Shown one piece after another: positions 44,389 through 57,009 of a stretch of DNA of 64,000 nucleotides. The number at the start of each line of letters is the position of its first letter. The first letter of the stretch is position 1. The translations under genes and the position numbers were made by a program. This DNA is from Dryocosmus kuriphilus (lineage: Eukaryota; Arthropoda; Insecta; Hymenoptera; Cynipidae). The stretch covers positions 100,838,442 to 100,902,441 of the forward strand of contig CM076197.1 in NCBI GenBank assembly GCA_038277395.1, in the 5' to 3' direction. The notes beneath the pieces were generated by a model. The model was given only the letters and a program-made list of their open reading frames with translations, did not search any database and had not been told where the DNA came from.

Positions 44389-45365
44389 CCCAGATGTGAA
44401 ATTCGGTCGGCTGCCAGAGCTTGACCATTGGCCCAAAGTCGGCCCTACTCTGGCAACCGATCTACGGTATCCAGAGTTGGGCCGACTAAGATGTTTTCAA
44501 GCTGCCATGGTCTGCCGACGTTGGCAACCGACGTCGGCGGCGAGAAAAAAGCCGACATTTGGCCCAATTCTGGCCCAAATTTGGGCCGACAATCGGATAA
44601 ACTGTGGCAAATTAGTTGGTACGAACGTAAGAATGCGTTCGATATACTCTGGTTTATTGTTTCAAAAAGACCGTGAAAGTACGTTCGGCTCAACTCTGTT
44701 CCACGGTTGGGCCGACAGTCAGATATACTCTGGTGAATTGATCTAAAATGATCACAATAGTACGGGCGCGTTTCCGACAGGTGGCTGGCGGTAAAAGTGA
44801 GCCACAAGTGAAATCAGTCTTCGGGTCTATAAGCAGACGATTGGCAGACGCCTTTGCCAAGGAGATACCGAGCTATTGTCTTGCGGACGGTGGAAAAAGA
44901 CGTCGCGTCGGCTTAATAATTGGGCCGAACATTGATTCATTAAATTGCACCAATGCTTACTGTCGATATTTCCCCAACTTTGGAAACCAGTGTAGTGGTA
45001 TGCCAAATTCGGTTCCCTGGTTGCATGAACCTTGTTAACCATTGTCGAGCCAGCTGTGGAAAATAGATGGGTTTGCGTTATCATTGCAATAGTTGGGCAA
45101 ACCACTGGTTCCCAACGGCGGCCCAACCTTTGGTTGCCAAGGATGGCCCGACGCTTCTTGCCAATGTTGATCAACCTTTGAAAATGTAGGTTGGCGCCAC
45201 ATTGTTGCCCGAGGTTGGGCCTGCTTTATTTTCATAGATGGTCCATCTTTGGGACCAAATGTCGAGCCGACGTTGAGAAGCCAAAGGCGGTTGACCGTTA
45301 TCATTTAGCTGGTTGGCCCGACAAGTGGCGCACAAAGTTGGACCGACGGTCAATTCGCACCTGGG
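44389..45365. mobile_element. CCC-ended element with internal TTGGGCCGAC repeats, 977 bp
   Basis: The ends CCCAGATGTGAAATTCGGTC and CCCAGGTGCGAATTGACC pair as imperfect TIRs. The interior is filled with degenerate repeats around GGTTGGGCCGACRTTGG in both orientations. It has no coding capacity. It lies between CGACAACGA-type microsatellite on both sides (left 44362-44388, right 45367-45394), so any target duplication is obscured. The layout resembles the ends of the DUF4806 element at 12402-16381. Confidence 0.72.
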
Positions 45366-45423
45366 TATGACGACGACGACAACGACGACGATAAAAGAAA
45401 GACAGACACCGTTGTAAAAACCG

Positions 45424-45446
45424 TTTTTTTTTTTTTTTTTTTTTAT
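45424..45446. repeat. Poly(T) run
   Basis: About 22 consecutive T; it may mark the tail of a minus-strand retroposed fragment, but no such fragment is recognised. Confidence 0.7.
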
Positions 45447-45479
45447 TCGGATTCAGAAGGTCTCAAATCGTGGAGATTT

Positions 45480-45560
45480 CATGAAATCTGCGAAAATCAA
45501 ATTTTACATAAATCTAATACCTTCTCTGATGAGAATGTAAAAAGAATATTTTACATAAAA
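45480..45560 (-). repeat. FB2-family fragment (CATTCTCATC end)
   Basis: The segment around TAATACCTTCTCTGATGAGA is the complement of 22765-22812 in FB2, which reads CATTCTCATCAGAGAATG. With 43440-44260 it suggests one reversed copy of this family, interrupted by the CCC-ended element. Confidence 0.65.
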
Positions 45561-46919
45561 TGTACTGGTTATTTATGAAATTAATCTGAAACCAGAATTA
45601 TTTAAACTCTCAATAAGTGAATGTTTTATGGTAGGAAAAAGTAATTCAATAATTTTATAGAGGAAATTCTATCATTGAGTTTTCAGGAAAGATGACATAA
45701 AGTTTGTTGATGGTGGAGGATAGTACGAGAAGTAACGGGTGCTGGCGTAGCATCCTTATTACTCGCCACGTATTCCGCTCAGCCTTATATTACCCAGCTT
45801 ACATGAGCGGGTTTGTCTGGTGGCAACGGGTGTAGTTCAACTACCCTCTCCCCCCTTCTAGTTGCAGCCCACTACGAACTCCGCCTCACCAAATTTCAGA
45901 CCTCATTTCGCAGGCCCCATAACTTTAGCAGCTCGTATTTTCACCCCAGGAAGGAGAGCCGTAATCCAGGCGAGATTAGAAAGTATGCGTTTCCCTACGT
46001 ATGCACTATGCAGCTCTTTATCTGATTTCAGAAAACTTAACTTCATTCTCTTCCAAATTCGTAAATTCGGAGAGTTCATTATTTTTCAGCTCAATTTTCA
46101 AATTTTGGAAATAAGTCACTGTAGTTTTTTCATTTTACGTTTGTGTGGTGTTGCCTTGTTGTTCAAATTAAAATTTTATAAAAGCAGTGTCTAGCTTATG
46201 AGGGTAGGTGTCATGCGTCGTGGAAAATATACTTTAAATAAGCTAATAGAGTAAAGGTATCAGTAGTGAGACAATTAAAATTAGGATCATATTCAAAGAT
46301 GTACAAAAATCAGGAATCGCAGTGAAGAAAGAACTCAAAAAAGGGAAAATAGGGTAAATATATCTCGAGAAAAAAGGGGGAAATAGGGGAAGGATTACAT
46401 ACTTATTTTTAAATTTAAAAAAGAAAAATCCATTAAAGTTATTAAGGAATTCATTTTTAGAACTTGCGTAAACTCAGGTATTTGGAAATCCATTCAGGGC
46501 GATATACAAAATTCCAACAAAAAAGTTGTGTTAAATGAACAATTTTCATACGTTTAAAAATGAAATATATCTATCCAAGATAAGCATTTCGTTCGTACTT
46601 CGTTCTTAATACTTTAAATGTTTTGAAACTATAATAATCTTCAATGCTCTTAAACTCAAATTGAAAATGGTTCCCATTTGAGCGCCTAGGCCTGAAATAC
46701 ATATTTAACATTATAAAAATATTTAATCTATACAGATTCAGAGAAAAATAGTTCAGCTTCAAAGTTTTATTGAAATCCCAAATAGTTCAGTTTGAAATAG
46801 ATCAAATAAACATTTGTAAATATCTCATTGGTAAGATTTTAAAAAAATGTAAGATTGTCAACATTCCTATAGAGATTTGAAATTCAGATGCATGGTTCAG
46901 TTTTGGACGTTTGACATCA
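45561..46919. other. No supported gene; G-rich step near 46335-46400
   Basis: At 45720-46030 the sequence is less AT-rich and contains open frames with no recognisable domain. Near 46335-46400 there are runs such as AAAAAGGGGGAAATAGGGGA, resembling 51455-51510 on the other side of the satellite array. Confidence 0.4.
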
Positions 46920-49900
46920 AACCACAAAAATTTCAAAGTATTTCAAATTATTTCAAGAGATTTCATAAAAATTTTTTAATATTTTACAAGAATTTCAAAG
47001 ATTTCAAATATTTCAAAAAACCTTAGAAGATTCGACAAAGATTTTAAAGATTTTAAAAGATTTCAATGATTTCATACATATTTTAAGAATTTTGAAACTA
47101 CTTTAAAGATTTAATAGATTTCACAGAAATTAAAAATATTTCATAAAGATTTCAAACGTTATAAAAATATCTCAAATATTTCAAAACATCTTGGAACATT
47201 TTACAACGATTTTTAATATTGTCAAGAATTTAAAAGATTGCAACAAATATTTGAAAGGCCTCAAATATATTAAGAGATTTGAAAAGTTTCACAAATATTT
47301 CTATGATCTTAATTATTCAAAAGATATCACAAATATTTCAAAGATTTCACAAAGATGTCAAACGATTTTAAAACATTTAAAATATTTAAAATATCTCAGA
47401 GATTTTAATAGATACCCCAAGGACTCTAAAGATTAAAAAAAGTTTTAATATTTCACAAAAATTTTCGAAGATTTCAAATATTTCCCAAAGATTTCAGAAT
47501 ATTTGAAAAATCTTTCAGTGATTTCAAATATTTCAAAATATATCACGAAGATTTCAAAGACTTAAAAATATTTCACAAAATTCTCAAATATTTCACAAAT
47601 ATTTCAAATATTTCAAAAGCTATCACAAAAATTTCAAATATTTCAAATACTTCAAAACATCTTAGAAGATTTGATACCGATTTTTAAGATTTATAAGACT
47701 TTAAAAGGTTGCACAAATATTTCAAAGGCCACAAATATATTAAGAGATTTCAAAAGTTTCACAAATATTTTAAAGAACTCAATTATTTCCAAAGATATCA
47801 CAAATATTTCCAAGACTTTAAAAGACTTCAGAAAGATGTCGAACGATTTTAAAAGACTTAAAATATTTCAAATCTCTCAGAGACTTTAACAGATATCCCA
47901 AGGACTTGAAAGATTAAAAAAAATTTTAATATTTCGCAACAATTTCAAAGATTCCAAATATCTCCCAAAGGTTTCAAAATATTTGAAAAATCTTTCAGTG
48001 ATTTCAAATATATCAAAATATATCACGAAAATTTGAAAGATTTAAATTATTTCCCAAAAATGCCAAATATTTCACAAATATTTCAAATATTTCAAAAGAT
48101 ATCACAAAAATTTCAAATATTTCAAATATTTCAAAAACATCTTAGAAGATTTGACACAGATTTTTAAGATTTTAAAGATTTTAAAAGATTGCACAAATAT
48201 TTCAAAGATTTCATACAAATTAAAAAAATTTTGAAAAGACTTCAAAGATTTAATAGATTTCACAAGGATTTCAAAGATTTTAAATATTTCAAAGATCTCA
48301 ATTATTTCAAAAGACGACACAAATATTTCAAAAATTTTAAAGATTTCGAAAATACTTGAAAGACTTAATAGATTTCACAAAGATGTCAAACGATTTTAAA
48401 AGATTTCAAACGTTTCAAAGATCTCAGAGATTTCAAAAGATATCACAAGGATTTCAAAGATTAAATTTTTTACAAAATATTTCACAACGATTTCAAAGAT
48501 TTCAAATATATTTTAAAGATTTACAAAGATTTCAAAACACTTTGAAAAATGTTTCAAAGATTTCAAAAGATATCACAAAGATTTCAGAGATTTAAAATTA
48601 TTTCACAAAAATGTCAAATATTTCACAAATATTTCAAAGATCTCAAAGATTTTCAAAGATATCACAAAAATTGCAAATATTTCAAATATCTCAAAACTTC
48701 TTAGGAGGTTTTACAACGATTTTCAGGACTTTCAAGGCTTTAAAAGATTGCACAATATTTCAAAGACCTCAAATATATTAAGAGATTTCCAAAGTTTCAC
48801 AAATATTTCAAAGATCTCAATTATTTCAAAAGATATCACAAATATCTCAAAGATTTTAAAAGCTTTCACAAAGATTTCAAATATTTCAAAGATTTCAAAA
48901 AGATGTCAAACGATTTTAAAAGATTTAGAATATTTCAAATCTCTCAGAGATTTCAACATATATCCCAAGGACTTCAAAGATTAAAAATAATTTAATATTT
49001 CGCAGCAATTTCAAAGATTTCAAATACTTCCCAAAGATTCCAAATATTTCAAAAGATATCACAAAAATTCAAAGATTTCAAATATTTCAAAACATCTTAG
49101 AAGATTTGACACCGATTTTTGAGATTTTAAAGATTTTAAAAGATTGCACAAATATTTCAAAGATTTAATACAAATTTGAAAAATTTTGAAAAGACTTCAA
49201 AGATTTAATAGATTTCACAAGGATTTCAAAGATTTTAAATATTTCAAAGATCTCAATTATTTCAAAAGACCTCACAAATATTTCAAAGATCTTAAAGATT
49301 TCGAAAATACTTGAAAAACTTAATAGATTTCACAAAGATGTCAAACGATTTTAAAAGAATTAAAATATTTAAAATCTCTCAGAGATTTCAACAGATATCC
49401 TAAGGACTTCAAAGATTTAAAAAATTTTAATATTTCGCAACAATTTCAAAGATTTCAAATATTTCCCAAAGATTTCAAAATATTTGAAAAATCTTTCAGT
49501 GATTTCAAATATTTCAAAATATATCACAAATATTTGAAAGATTTAAAATTATTTCACAAAAATGTCAAATATTTGACAAATATTTCAAAGATTTCAAAAG
49601 ATATCACAAAAATTTCAAATATTTCAAATATTTCAAAACATCCTAGAAGATTTGACACCGATTTTTAAGATTTTAAAGATTTTAAAAGATTGCACAAATA
49701 TTTCAAAGATCTCAATTATTTCCAAAGATATCACAAATAGTTCAAAGATTTTAAAAGATTTCACAAAAATTTCAAATATTTCAAAGATTTCACAAAGATG
49801 TCAAACGATTTTAAAAGGTTAAAAATATTTCAAATATCTCAGAGATTGGAATAGATATCCCAAGGACTTCAAAGATTAAAAGTTTTCTTAATATTTTGCA

Positions 49901-51435
49901 ATAATTTCAAAGATTTCAAATATTTTCTAAAGATTTCAAAATATTTTAAACATCTTTCAGTGATTTCAAGTATTTCAAAATATATCACGAAGATTTCAAA
50001 GATTTAAAGTTATTTCACAAAAATGTCAAATATTTCACAAATATTTCAAAGATTTCAAAAGGTATCACAAAAATTTCAAATATTTCAAATATTTCAAAAA
50101 GTCTTAGAAGATTTGACACCGATTTTTAAAGATTTTAAAGATTTTAAAAGATTGCACAAATATTTCAAAGATTTCATACAAATTAAAAAAATTTTGAAAA
50201 GACTTCAAAAATTTAATGGACTTCACAAGGATTTCAAAGATTTTAAATACTTCAAAGATCTCAATTATTTCAGAAGACGTTACAAATATTTCAAAGATTT
50301 TAAAGATTTCGAAAATAAAGATGTCAAACGATTTTAAAAGAATTAAAATATTTAAAATCTTTTAGAGATTTCAATAGATATCACAAGGATTGCAAAGATT
50401 AATTTTTTTAAAAATATTTCACAACGATTTCAAAGATTTCAAATATTTTTTAAAGATTTCCCAAAGATTTCAAAACATTTTAAAAAATCTTTCAAAGACT
50501 TCAAAAGATATCACAAAGATTTCACAGATTTTAAATTATTTCACAAAAATGTCAAATATTTCACAAATATTTCAAAGATCTCAAAGATTTTCAAAGATAT
50601 CACAAAAATTTCAAATTTTTCAAAACATCTTGGAAGATTTTACAACGATTTTTAAGACTTTCAAGACTTTAAAAGATTGCACAAATATTTCAAAGATTTC
50701 AGATATATTAAGAGATTTCCAAAAGTTCACAAATATTTCAAAGATCTCAATTATTTCAAAAGATATCACAAATATTTCAAAGATTTGAAAAGATTTCACA
50801 AACATTTCAAATATTTCAAAGATTTCACAAAGATGTCAAACGATTTTAAAGGATTTAAAATATTTCAAATATCTCAGAGATTGGAATAGATATCCCAAGG
50901 ACTTCAAAGATTAAAAGTTTTCTTAATATTTCACAACAATTTCAAAGATTTTAAATATTCCCCAAAGATTTCAAAACATTTGAAAAATCTTTCAGTGCTT
51001 TCAAATATTTCCAAACATCTTAGAAGATTTGACACCGATTTTTAAGATTTTAAAGATGTTAAAAGATTGCACAAATGTTTCAAGGATCTCAAATATTTCA
51101 AGAGATTTGAAAAGTTTCCCAAATATTTCAAGGATTTCATACAAAGTTCAAAAATGTTGAAAAGACTTCAAAGATTTAGGGGATTTCACAAAGATTTCGA
51201 AGATTTAAAATATTTCAAAGGTCTCAATTATTCCAAAATATATCACAAATATTTTAAAGATTTCAATTAGTTTCACAAAAATGTCAAATACTTCACAAAT
51301 ATTTCAAAAATCCCAAAGATTTCAAAAGATATCACAAAAAATTCAAAAAAGCTTTAAGTGTCTATTTCTAGAGATTTTACAAAGCTTTCACAAGAATTTC
51401 AAAGCTTTCAAACGATTCCAAACATTTCCATTTTA
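46920..51435. repeat. Satellite-like array, 4.5 kb, with higher-order unit near 0.5 kb
   Basis: The basic motif is 10-12 bases (AAAGATTTCAAA, AATATTTCAAA). Over it lies a longer period. The landmark AAAAGATTGCACAAATATTT recurs near 47231, 47701, 48181, 48741, 49141, 49681, 50143, 50671 and 51061, giving spacings of about 390-560 bases. GATGTCAAACGATTTTAAAA and TTTCAAAATATATCAC recur with the same order. Open frames rich in Phe, Lys and Asp (up to 132 codons) result from the repeat and are not genes. Its complement motif fills part of the P-like element. Confidence 0.87.
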
Positions 51436-52460
51436 AAATATTTAAAGGTAAAAGGGGAAAAGTGGGAAGTTTTTCGTGAACAGGGGAAAAAGGGGAAACG
51501 CAGGGGAATTAGGGAAAAGATTGTGATCCTTGAAAATGCATTCTGGACAGTTGACTTCTCATTCATCTATTTAAAATTTACTGTAACCTCTACGAAAATT
51601 ATCAATTCTAAACTAAAAAATAAAGCTGCAAAATATTTAAAAGTAAGCCACCCAATTTGGGCTATTAACTACTGAAATGTGGCCCAACATTGGTGGTAAT
51701 TATCCTATTGACAGATTTAAAAAATGCATATATCCTCGTATAATTTTTCGAATGAATGACAGTAATGCTCAATAGAGAAGATATTCCTCTAAGCAAATTC
51801 TGGACAAACTCCAACACGCTGAAGAAGAAGATAACAGATTGCACCACGACCTATGCTTCCATGTAAGGTTTTAGATAGAGAATGTGTGAATGGGAAGTAC
51901 CACATGAGTTGCCAAATAACCTTACTTATCTCACACACAGATGTTGGTATTTTACTCACGAATAGAGTTTCGCATGCCGAACTGCAAGTCTGTAGGCCAC
52001 AGAATGTGGGTATATGTGTTGGGGATTATGGGGTGGAATAGTTAATTAAGTTTCTGACGGTCCTCGGAGAGAAGTGGTCACTAGAGAATCATCTGGCTAG
52101 TATTTATACACATATACACAATGTCGATCTATGATTGTACATATATATGTAACTGTTTTACTATCTACATACTGTTCGTAAATACCAGTATGCGATACCC
52201 GCACTCAGTGCTATCTACTCAAGTAGAGCAGCCTCGTTTTATCAAGCGAGAATAAATTCGTGAATGTTTCCTAGAGAATGGTGAGTTTGCACACCATGAA
52301 AAAAAAAGCTCTTTGAATAGATATCACCAGCTTTGGGTGTCTCACCAATATAGCCATTGAATGACCCAAAGTACGAACGTGTCGAAACGTGAGGCGACTA
52401 CAGATTCTCACATAATGCGCACCAAGAATAAAAGAGTTTTATATTACATTTTTTGGACGA
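51436..52460. other. No supported gene; possible solo LTR near 52016-52280
   Basis: G-rich runs at 51455-51510 are followed by ordinary sequence. From TGTTGGGGATTATGG (52016) to about 52280 there is a compact segment with a TATA-like stretch and an AATAAA near its end, as in a long terminal repeat. No partner LTR, primer site or duplication was found, so this is only a suggestion. Confidence 0.35.
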
Positions 52461-52462
52461 TA

Positions 52463-53698
52463 CGAGGTGTGATCAAAAAGTAAAGTGACTTTTTGAATTT
52501 CACGGGATTCTTACAGTCGATATTCGTTTTCTTTTTTCCTTATGTTGGTACACTCGTCCCAAACATATGTGCACAGTTTCTGCTGTATAGAATTTTTGGT
52601 TTGTTTATGAGAGGCATAAAGGTTAGAAGTGTTTTGCGTGCTCGGCGATTTTCTGCTGTCGAAAAAAATGGATAAAAAAACTTGCATTCAATTTTGTTTA
52701 AAAAATGGAATTAAGTGCTACAAAACACTTGAAATGTTGACAATGGCATACGGTGAGTGTACTCTGAGTAAAAGAAATGTTTATAAGTGGTTCAAGCTCT
52801 TTCGGGAAGGCCGAGAAGATGTTAATGACGAAGCTCGCCCTGGACGTCCCAGCACGTCAACAGCTGATGAAAACGTTGAAGAAGTGAAGACAATAGTGTT
52901 GGCGAATCGTCGAATTACCATTAGAGAAGTTGCTGATGATGTCGGCATCTCGCTTGGCTCGTGCCAAGCAATTTTAGTAGATATTTTGGGCATGAGACGT
53001 GTATCAGCGAAGTTTGTTCCAAAATTGCTAAATTTTGACCAAAAGAACCGTCGCGTGAGCATCGCTCAGGAGCTGTTGAATGACGTCAACGGCGACCCAG
53101 ACTTGGTCTGTCCCAGTGGAAGCATTCTGGATCACCAAGACCAAAAAAAAAGCACGCCAAGTTCGATCAAATGTCAAGGTTTTGCTTACCGTTTTCTTCG
53201 ATTATCATGGCGTAGTGCATCAGGAGTTCTTACCACAAGGTCGTACAGTTAATAAAGAGTATTACCTTGAAGTTATGCGCCATTTGCGTGAAGCAATACG
53301 AAAAAAACGTCCGGAATTGTGGAAAAACCAGTCATGGTTATACCAGTCATTGCTTGTTCGTAGTTTTTTTGGCCAATAACAACACCATAATCATGCCTCA
53401 GCCACCGCATTCACCAGATTTGGCTCCCTGCGACTTTTTCCTGTTTCCAAAACTGAAAAGACCCATGAAAGGACGGCGTTTTGCGACGATTGAGGAGATA
53501 AAGACCGCATCGCTGGAAGAGCTGAAGGCTATACCAAAAAGTGCTTATCAGAAATGCTTTGAGGATTGGAAAAAGCGCTGGCAGAAATGTATTATATCCG
53601 AGGGGGATTACTTTGAAGGGGACAACATCACTATTGATAAATAAATAAATATTTTTTGATAAAAATAAAAAGTCACCTTACTTTTTGATCACGCCTCG
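52463..53698 (+). mobile_element. Mariner element 3, same family as element 2
   Basis: The ends CGAGGTGTGATCAAAAAGT and CGAGGCGTGATCAAAAAGT are inverted, with TA on both sides (52461-52462 and 53699-53700). At 1236 bp it is nearly full length. It shares leader, transposase and tail with element 2, so the two derive from one family active in this genome. Confidence 0.93.
52668..53644 (+). pseudogene. Mariner transposase remnant with two catalytic-site deletions
   Basis: Open from MDKKTCIQFCLKNG through FVPKLLNFDQKNRRVSIA. A short deletion after GDPDLV removes the TGDE aspartate segment and shifts frame. KKARQVRSNVKVLLTVFFDY to RPELWKNQSWL follows in a second frame. The next segment lacks HDNAPAH, so the second aspartate is gone too. 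A third frame carries SPDLAPCDFFLFPKLKR to the end. It is non-functional as sequenced. Confidence 0.92.
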
Positions 53699-53700
53699 TA

Positions 53701-54990
53701 CATGAAGTAATTTTGGTTAGTGATATAAAAAGTCTTTATTTAATCTCACTGCGGAATTTCATTTGGTCCATTTAATAAAACTGAACCTTGCTTTATCATA
53801 TTAGTTATAGAACTAACTTTATAAATTAAATTGGACGTTCTCAGTGAAAAACTCCTGCAACTAGAGGTAATAACTATACGAAACTACATGAAATATTCTT
53901 TGGATCCTGCATGTAATATGCAGAGCTGGCAAGCATTCGTGGCGCCATTCAGTTTTGATAAATATCATTCTGAAATATGACGCGAATGTTCTGACGTTAT
54001 AAGAACGCGCCAGGTGCAGTAACCCTTCCCCCTGGAGGGTGAGTTCACCTCTTGGCTTATCTCCATATCGTTCCAGGAGATATCCCACTCGCGTATATCT
54101 CGAGTGCTTGGAATGATTTCGATGGGATAGAATTCTGTCAATTCCACACCGACGGAATTGTGAAGTGCAAAATTATTCCGAATCACAAAGATCTCTCGAT
54201 AAGAGTATACCTCACTCTGATCCAATAACACTAATCATTGTATCCAGTATAATCAATTTTTGATATTTTAATATTTGCATCGACAATAATTTCAATCCTC
54301 CCTTTTCTACTCCAGTCTTCAAGATCTTTCATCGTGAATTCAGGAAGAACTAATCTTGAATATTAATCTGAAAAACCCTCTCGAGAATTGATCTCTAGAT
54401 TATTTTGTAGAGGTTCGTAGATTTTTTTCGCTGGATTTTTGTAGTATGTTCCGATCAGAGTCCAAAAATAAATTAAAATCAAAGTATTTTCAGAGCCATC
54501 TTTAATAGGCGTCGACTATTTTCACCTGAATACAATATTATACAGGTGAACCGAAACGATATGCCTCTTTTATTAAATGATTAATAATGCCATCCTTCTG
54601 AGGGTAAAATGAAAATACTTTAATTCTAGTTTTGAAACGTTTCGTTGGTTATGGATTTACGAACCTCATCAGGCTGTTTTGAAAAATTACGCAAGTTCAG
54701 TTACATGGTGGTATTTTTTTTAAAAGTGAATACAAATTATAAATTATAAATGACGAACAATAAAAAATAAAAATAGTTACCTAAAAAGCATCGACAGTGT
54801 ACACATAAAACAGTTAAAACATATTGATGAACACGTTGTACTGATATTTAAAAGAGAATCATAATTTAGAAGTGATTGCTTTAACGATCTCAGACAAACA
54901 GAGAGACTGAACTACCTTCAATAACATAAATAAGAAAATTGTATATAAGAGAAACAAAGAGAAGACAGAACGGTAATCGGAAATTTTATC
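53701..54990. other. No gene seen
   Basis: Mixed sequence, with a less AT-rich part at 53860-54230 whose open frames carry no recognisable domain. No RNA gene or repeat is supported. Confidence 0.4.
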
Positions 54991-54996
54991 TAACGG

Positions 54997-56992
54997 CAGT
55001 CATCACAGAATGTCACCTATTCACCTTTTATCACCTATTTTGAATTTTGTCACCTATTTTGTGTTTTATCGCCTATTTCACCTATTTGGGAAATATGTCA
55101 TCTTTTTCATCTATTTACAATTAACACAAAGTAGAATTTTATTAAAAATTTTAATTCAGAATTAGTGGTCGTCAAAATGTGCTGTTTTTCAAAAAAAGAT
55201 TGAAGAGAAAAGTCAGAACATCACCGTGTTTTATTTCTTCGGTTTAATGTAAAAAAATTTAAGACCAACACTTGTAATTTAAAAAAAATGTGTAAGTTAC
55301 CAAGTACAAAAAATGTATGTTTTGCACATCTTCAGATAATTCTAATTTCAACAACTTTTTTCAGTTTATAATTTTATATTATGTTTCGAGTTTCAAAAAT
55401 AGTGAATTAAACTTGAAATGCTTTAAAATTTTAAGATTTCAAATCGAAATAATGCATTCTTAACCAAATAATTAAATTGACCACTAAAAATATAGAAGGC
55501 AAATTTTGAAAAAAAAAGTATTCATTTTCAAACAAAAGTAGTTGAATTTTCAAGCTAAGCAGCAAATATTTGGAAACAAAATAATAAACTTTCATTTTAA
55601 AATATTTATATTTTCAACAACAAAAAATTAATTTCAACGGAATAGTTTAATTTTTAACTGAAAAAGACCAATTTTTAATAAAGTAGTTGAATTATCAACA
55701 CAAAAAAGAGATTTTCAATTAGGTAGTTGAATTCCCACACAAGATGAATTTTCAACCAAAGATTAACTATTTATCAGAATTGTTGAATTAAAAAAATTGT
55801 TAAACTTTCACTAAAAAAGCTGAATTCTGAACCAAAAATGCAACAATGGAATTAAAAAGATAATTTTTCAGTCAAGAATGTAACAGTTAAATTTTTAACC
55901 AAAAATAAACAAAATTCAAACATAAATGGATCCGTTAAATTTTGAACAAAAAAGATTCGTTTTGAACCAAAAATAGCTGAATTTTCGAACAAAAAAAAAT
56001 TGACTTTCAACATAAATATTTTACTTTTTCATAAAAAAAGTTATTTTTCCAAACAAAAAAATTAATTTTTAATCAAAAATAGGCATACTTTTAATATAAA
56101 AAAACTAGTTTTCAGTGGAAAGGTTTAATTTTTAACTGAAAAAGACCAATTTAAAAAAAAGGTTGAATTTACGCACAAGTTAAATTTTCAACAAGGGAAA
56201 TTTATTTTGAGCCAAACAGCTGAATTTTCAACCAAAAACATGATTTTTCTTCGAAAGATAAATTGCTAATGAAAACTCCTTAAATTTCTCTTAAAAAAAT
56301 AGTTAATCTTTCAAATAAAGAAGATTAATTTTGAACTACAAAGAGTTGAATTTTCAACAAAAAAAGACTTAACTTTCAACCAAAATATTTGAACTTTTCA
56401 TTAAAAAAGTTACATTTTCAAACAAAGAAATGAATTTTCCATAAGAAATAGTTATATTTTCAACAACGAATTCTTGAACCAAAAATACAAACGTTAATTT
56501 TTGAACCACAAAATTTTATTTTTCAGCTAAGAATATTGGAATTATGAACTCCAGGAAAAGGAATTTGCAATAAACAAAAACAGATTTTCAGTAAAAAATA
56601 GTTTAATTTTCAAAGCAAACAATTGAATTTTCAACAAAGACTTGACTTTTTCATCAATAACGTAATAGTTGAATTTTCGGCTAAGAGTGATGGATTTTCA
56701 ACCAAATCATTTTGCATAATAACAGTTTGCCCTAATTTATATTTTGGCGAATTATCCTTCGATCTCATGTTTATATTGACGAATTACCATTTGTCATCAT
56801 TTTTATTTTTTCTGTATTGTCATTTTTCACACTTTTCATTTTTCGGAACTCTCCCTAATAAAATGTTAATGAACATTGATTTACATGTTCATTTATTTTG
56901 TAAAACATTTTTGATGTCACCTATTTGTCACCTTTTTTGCAAAAAATTCACCTTTTCACCTTTTTTAACGACAATAGGCACTGGGATGACTG
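54997..56992. mobile_element. CAGTCATC-ended element with 6-bp duplication and repeat filling, 2.0 kb
   Basis: The ends CAGTCATCACAG and CAGTCATCCCAG pair as a short TIR, and TAACGG abuts both (54991-54996 and 56993-56998). The interior is bracketed by TCACCTATTTTG-type repeats (55015-55100 and 56915-56970). Between them lies a long degenerate tract of units such as TTGAATTTTCAACCAAAAA (about 20-25 bases). It has no coding capacity. CAG starts occur in hAT and other superfamilies, but hAT duplications are normally 8 bp, so the family is not assigned. Confidence 0.75.
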
Positions 56993-57009
56993 TAACGGGT
57001 GTAACTGTG

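Noticed and set aside
44141..44746. 201-codon open frame and several overlapping frames on both strands
   Set aside because: It runs from an FB2-family repeat into the TTGGGCCGAC repeats of the CCC-ended element, with no domain recognised.
50023..50889. Open frames of 70-132 codons rich in Phe, Lys and Asp within the satellite array
   Set aside because: They follow the 10-12 base repeat, occur in several frames on both strands and have no non-repeat content.
46920..51435. CRISPR-like array
   Set aside because: There are no constant repeats separated by unique spacers. The units are degenerate and contiguous, and the genome is eukaryotic.
52016..52280. Solo LTR
   Set aside because: TATA-like and AATAAA signals are present, but no matching second copy, TG...CA ends with duplication, or primer-binding site could be shown. 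Kept only as a remark.
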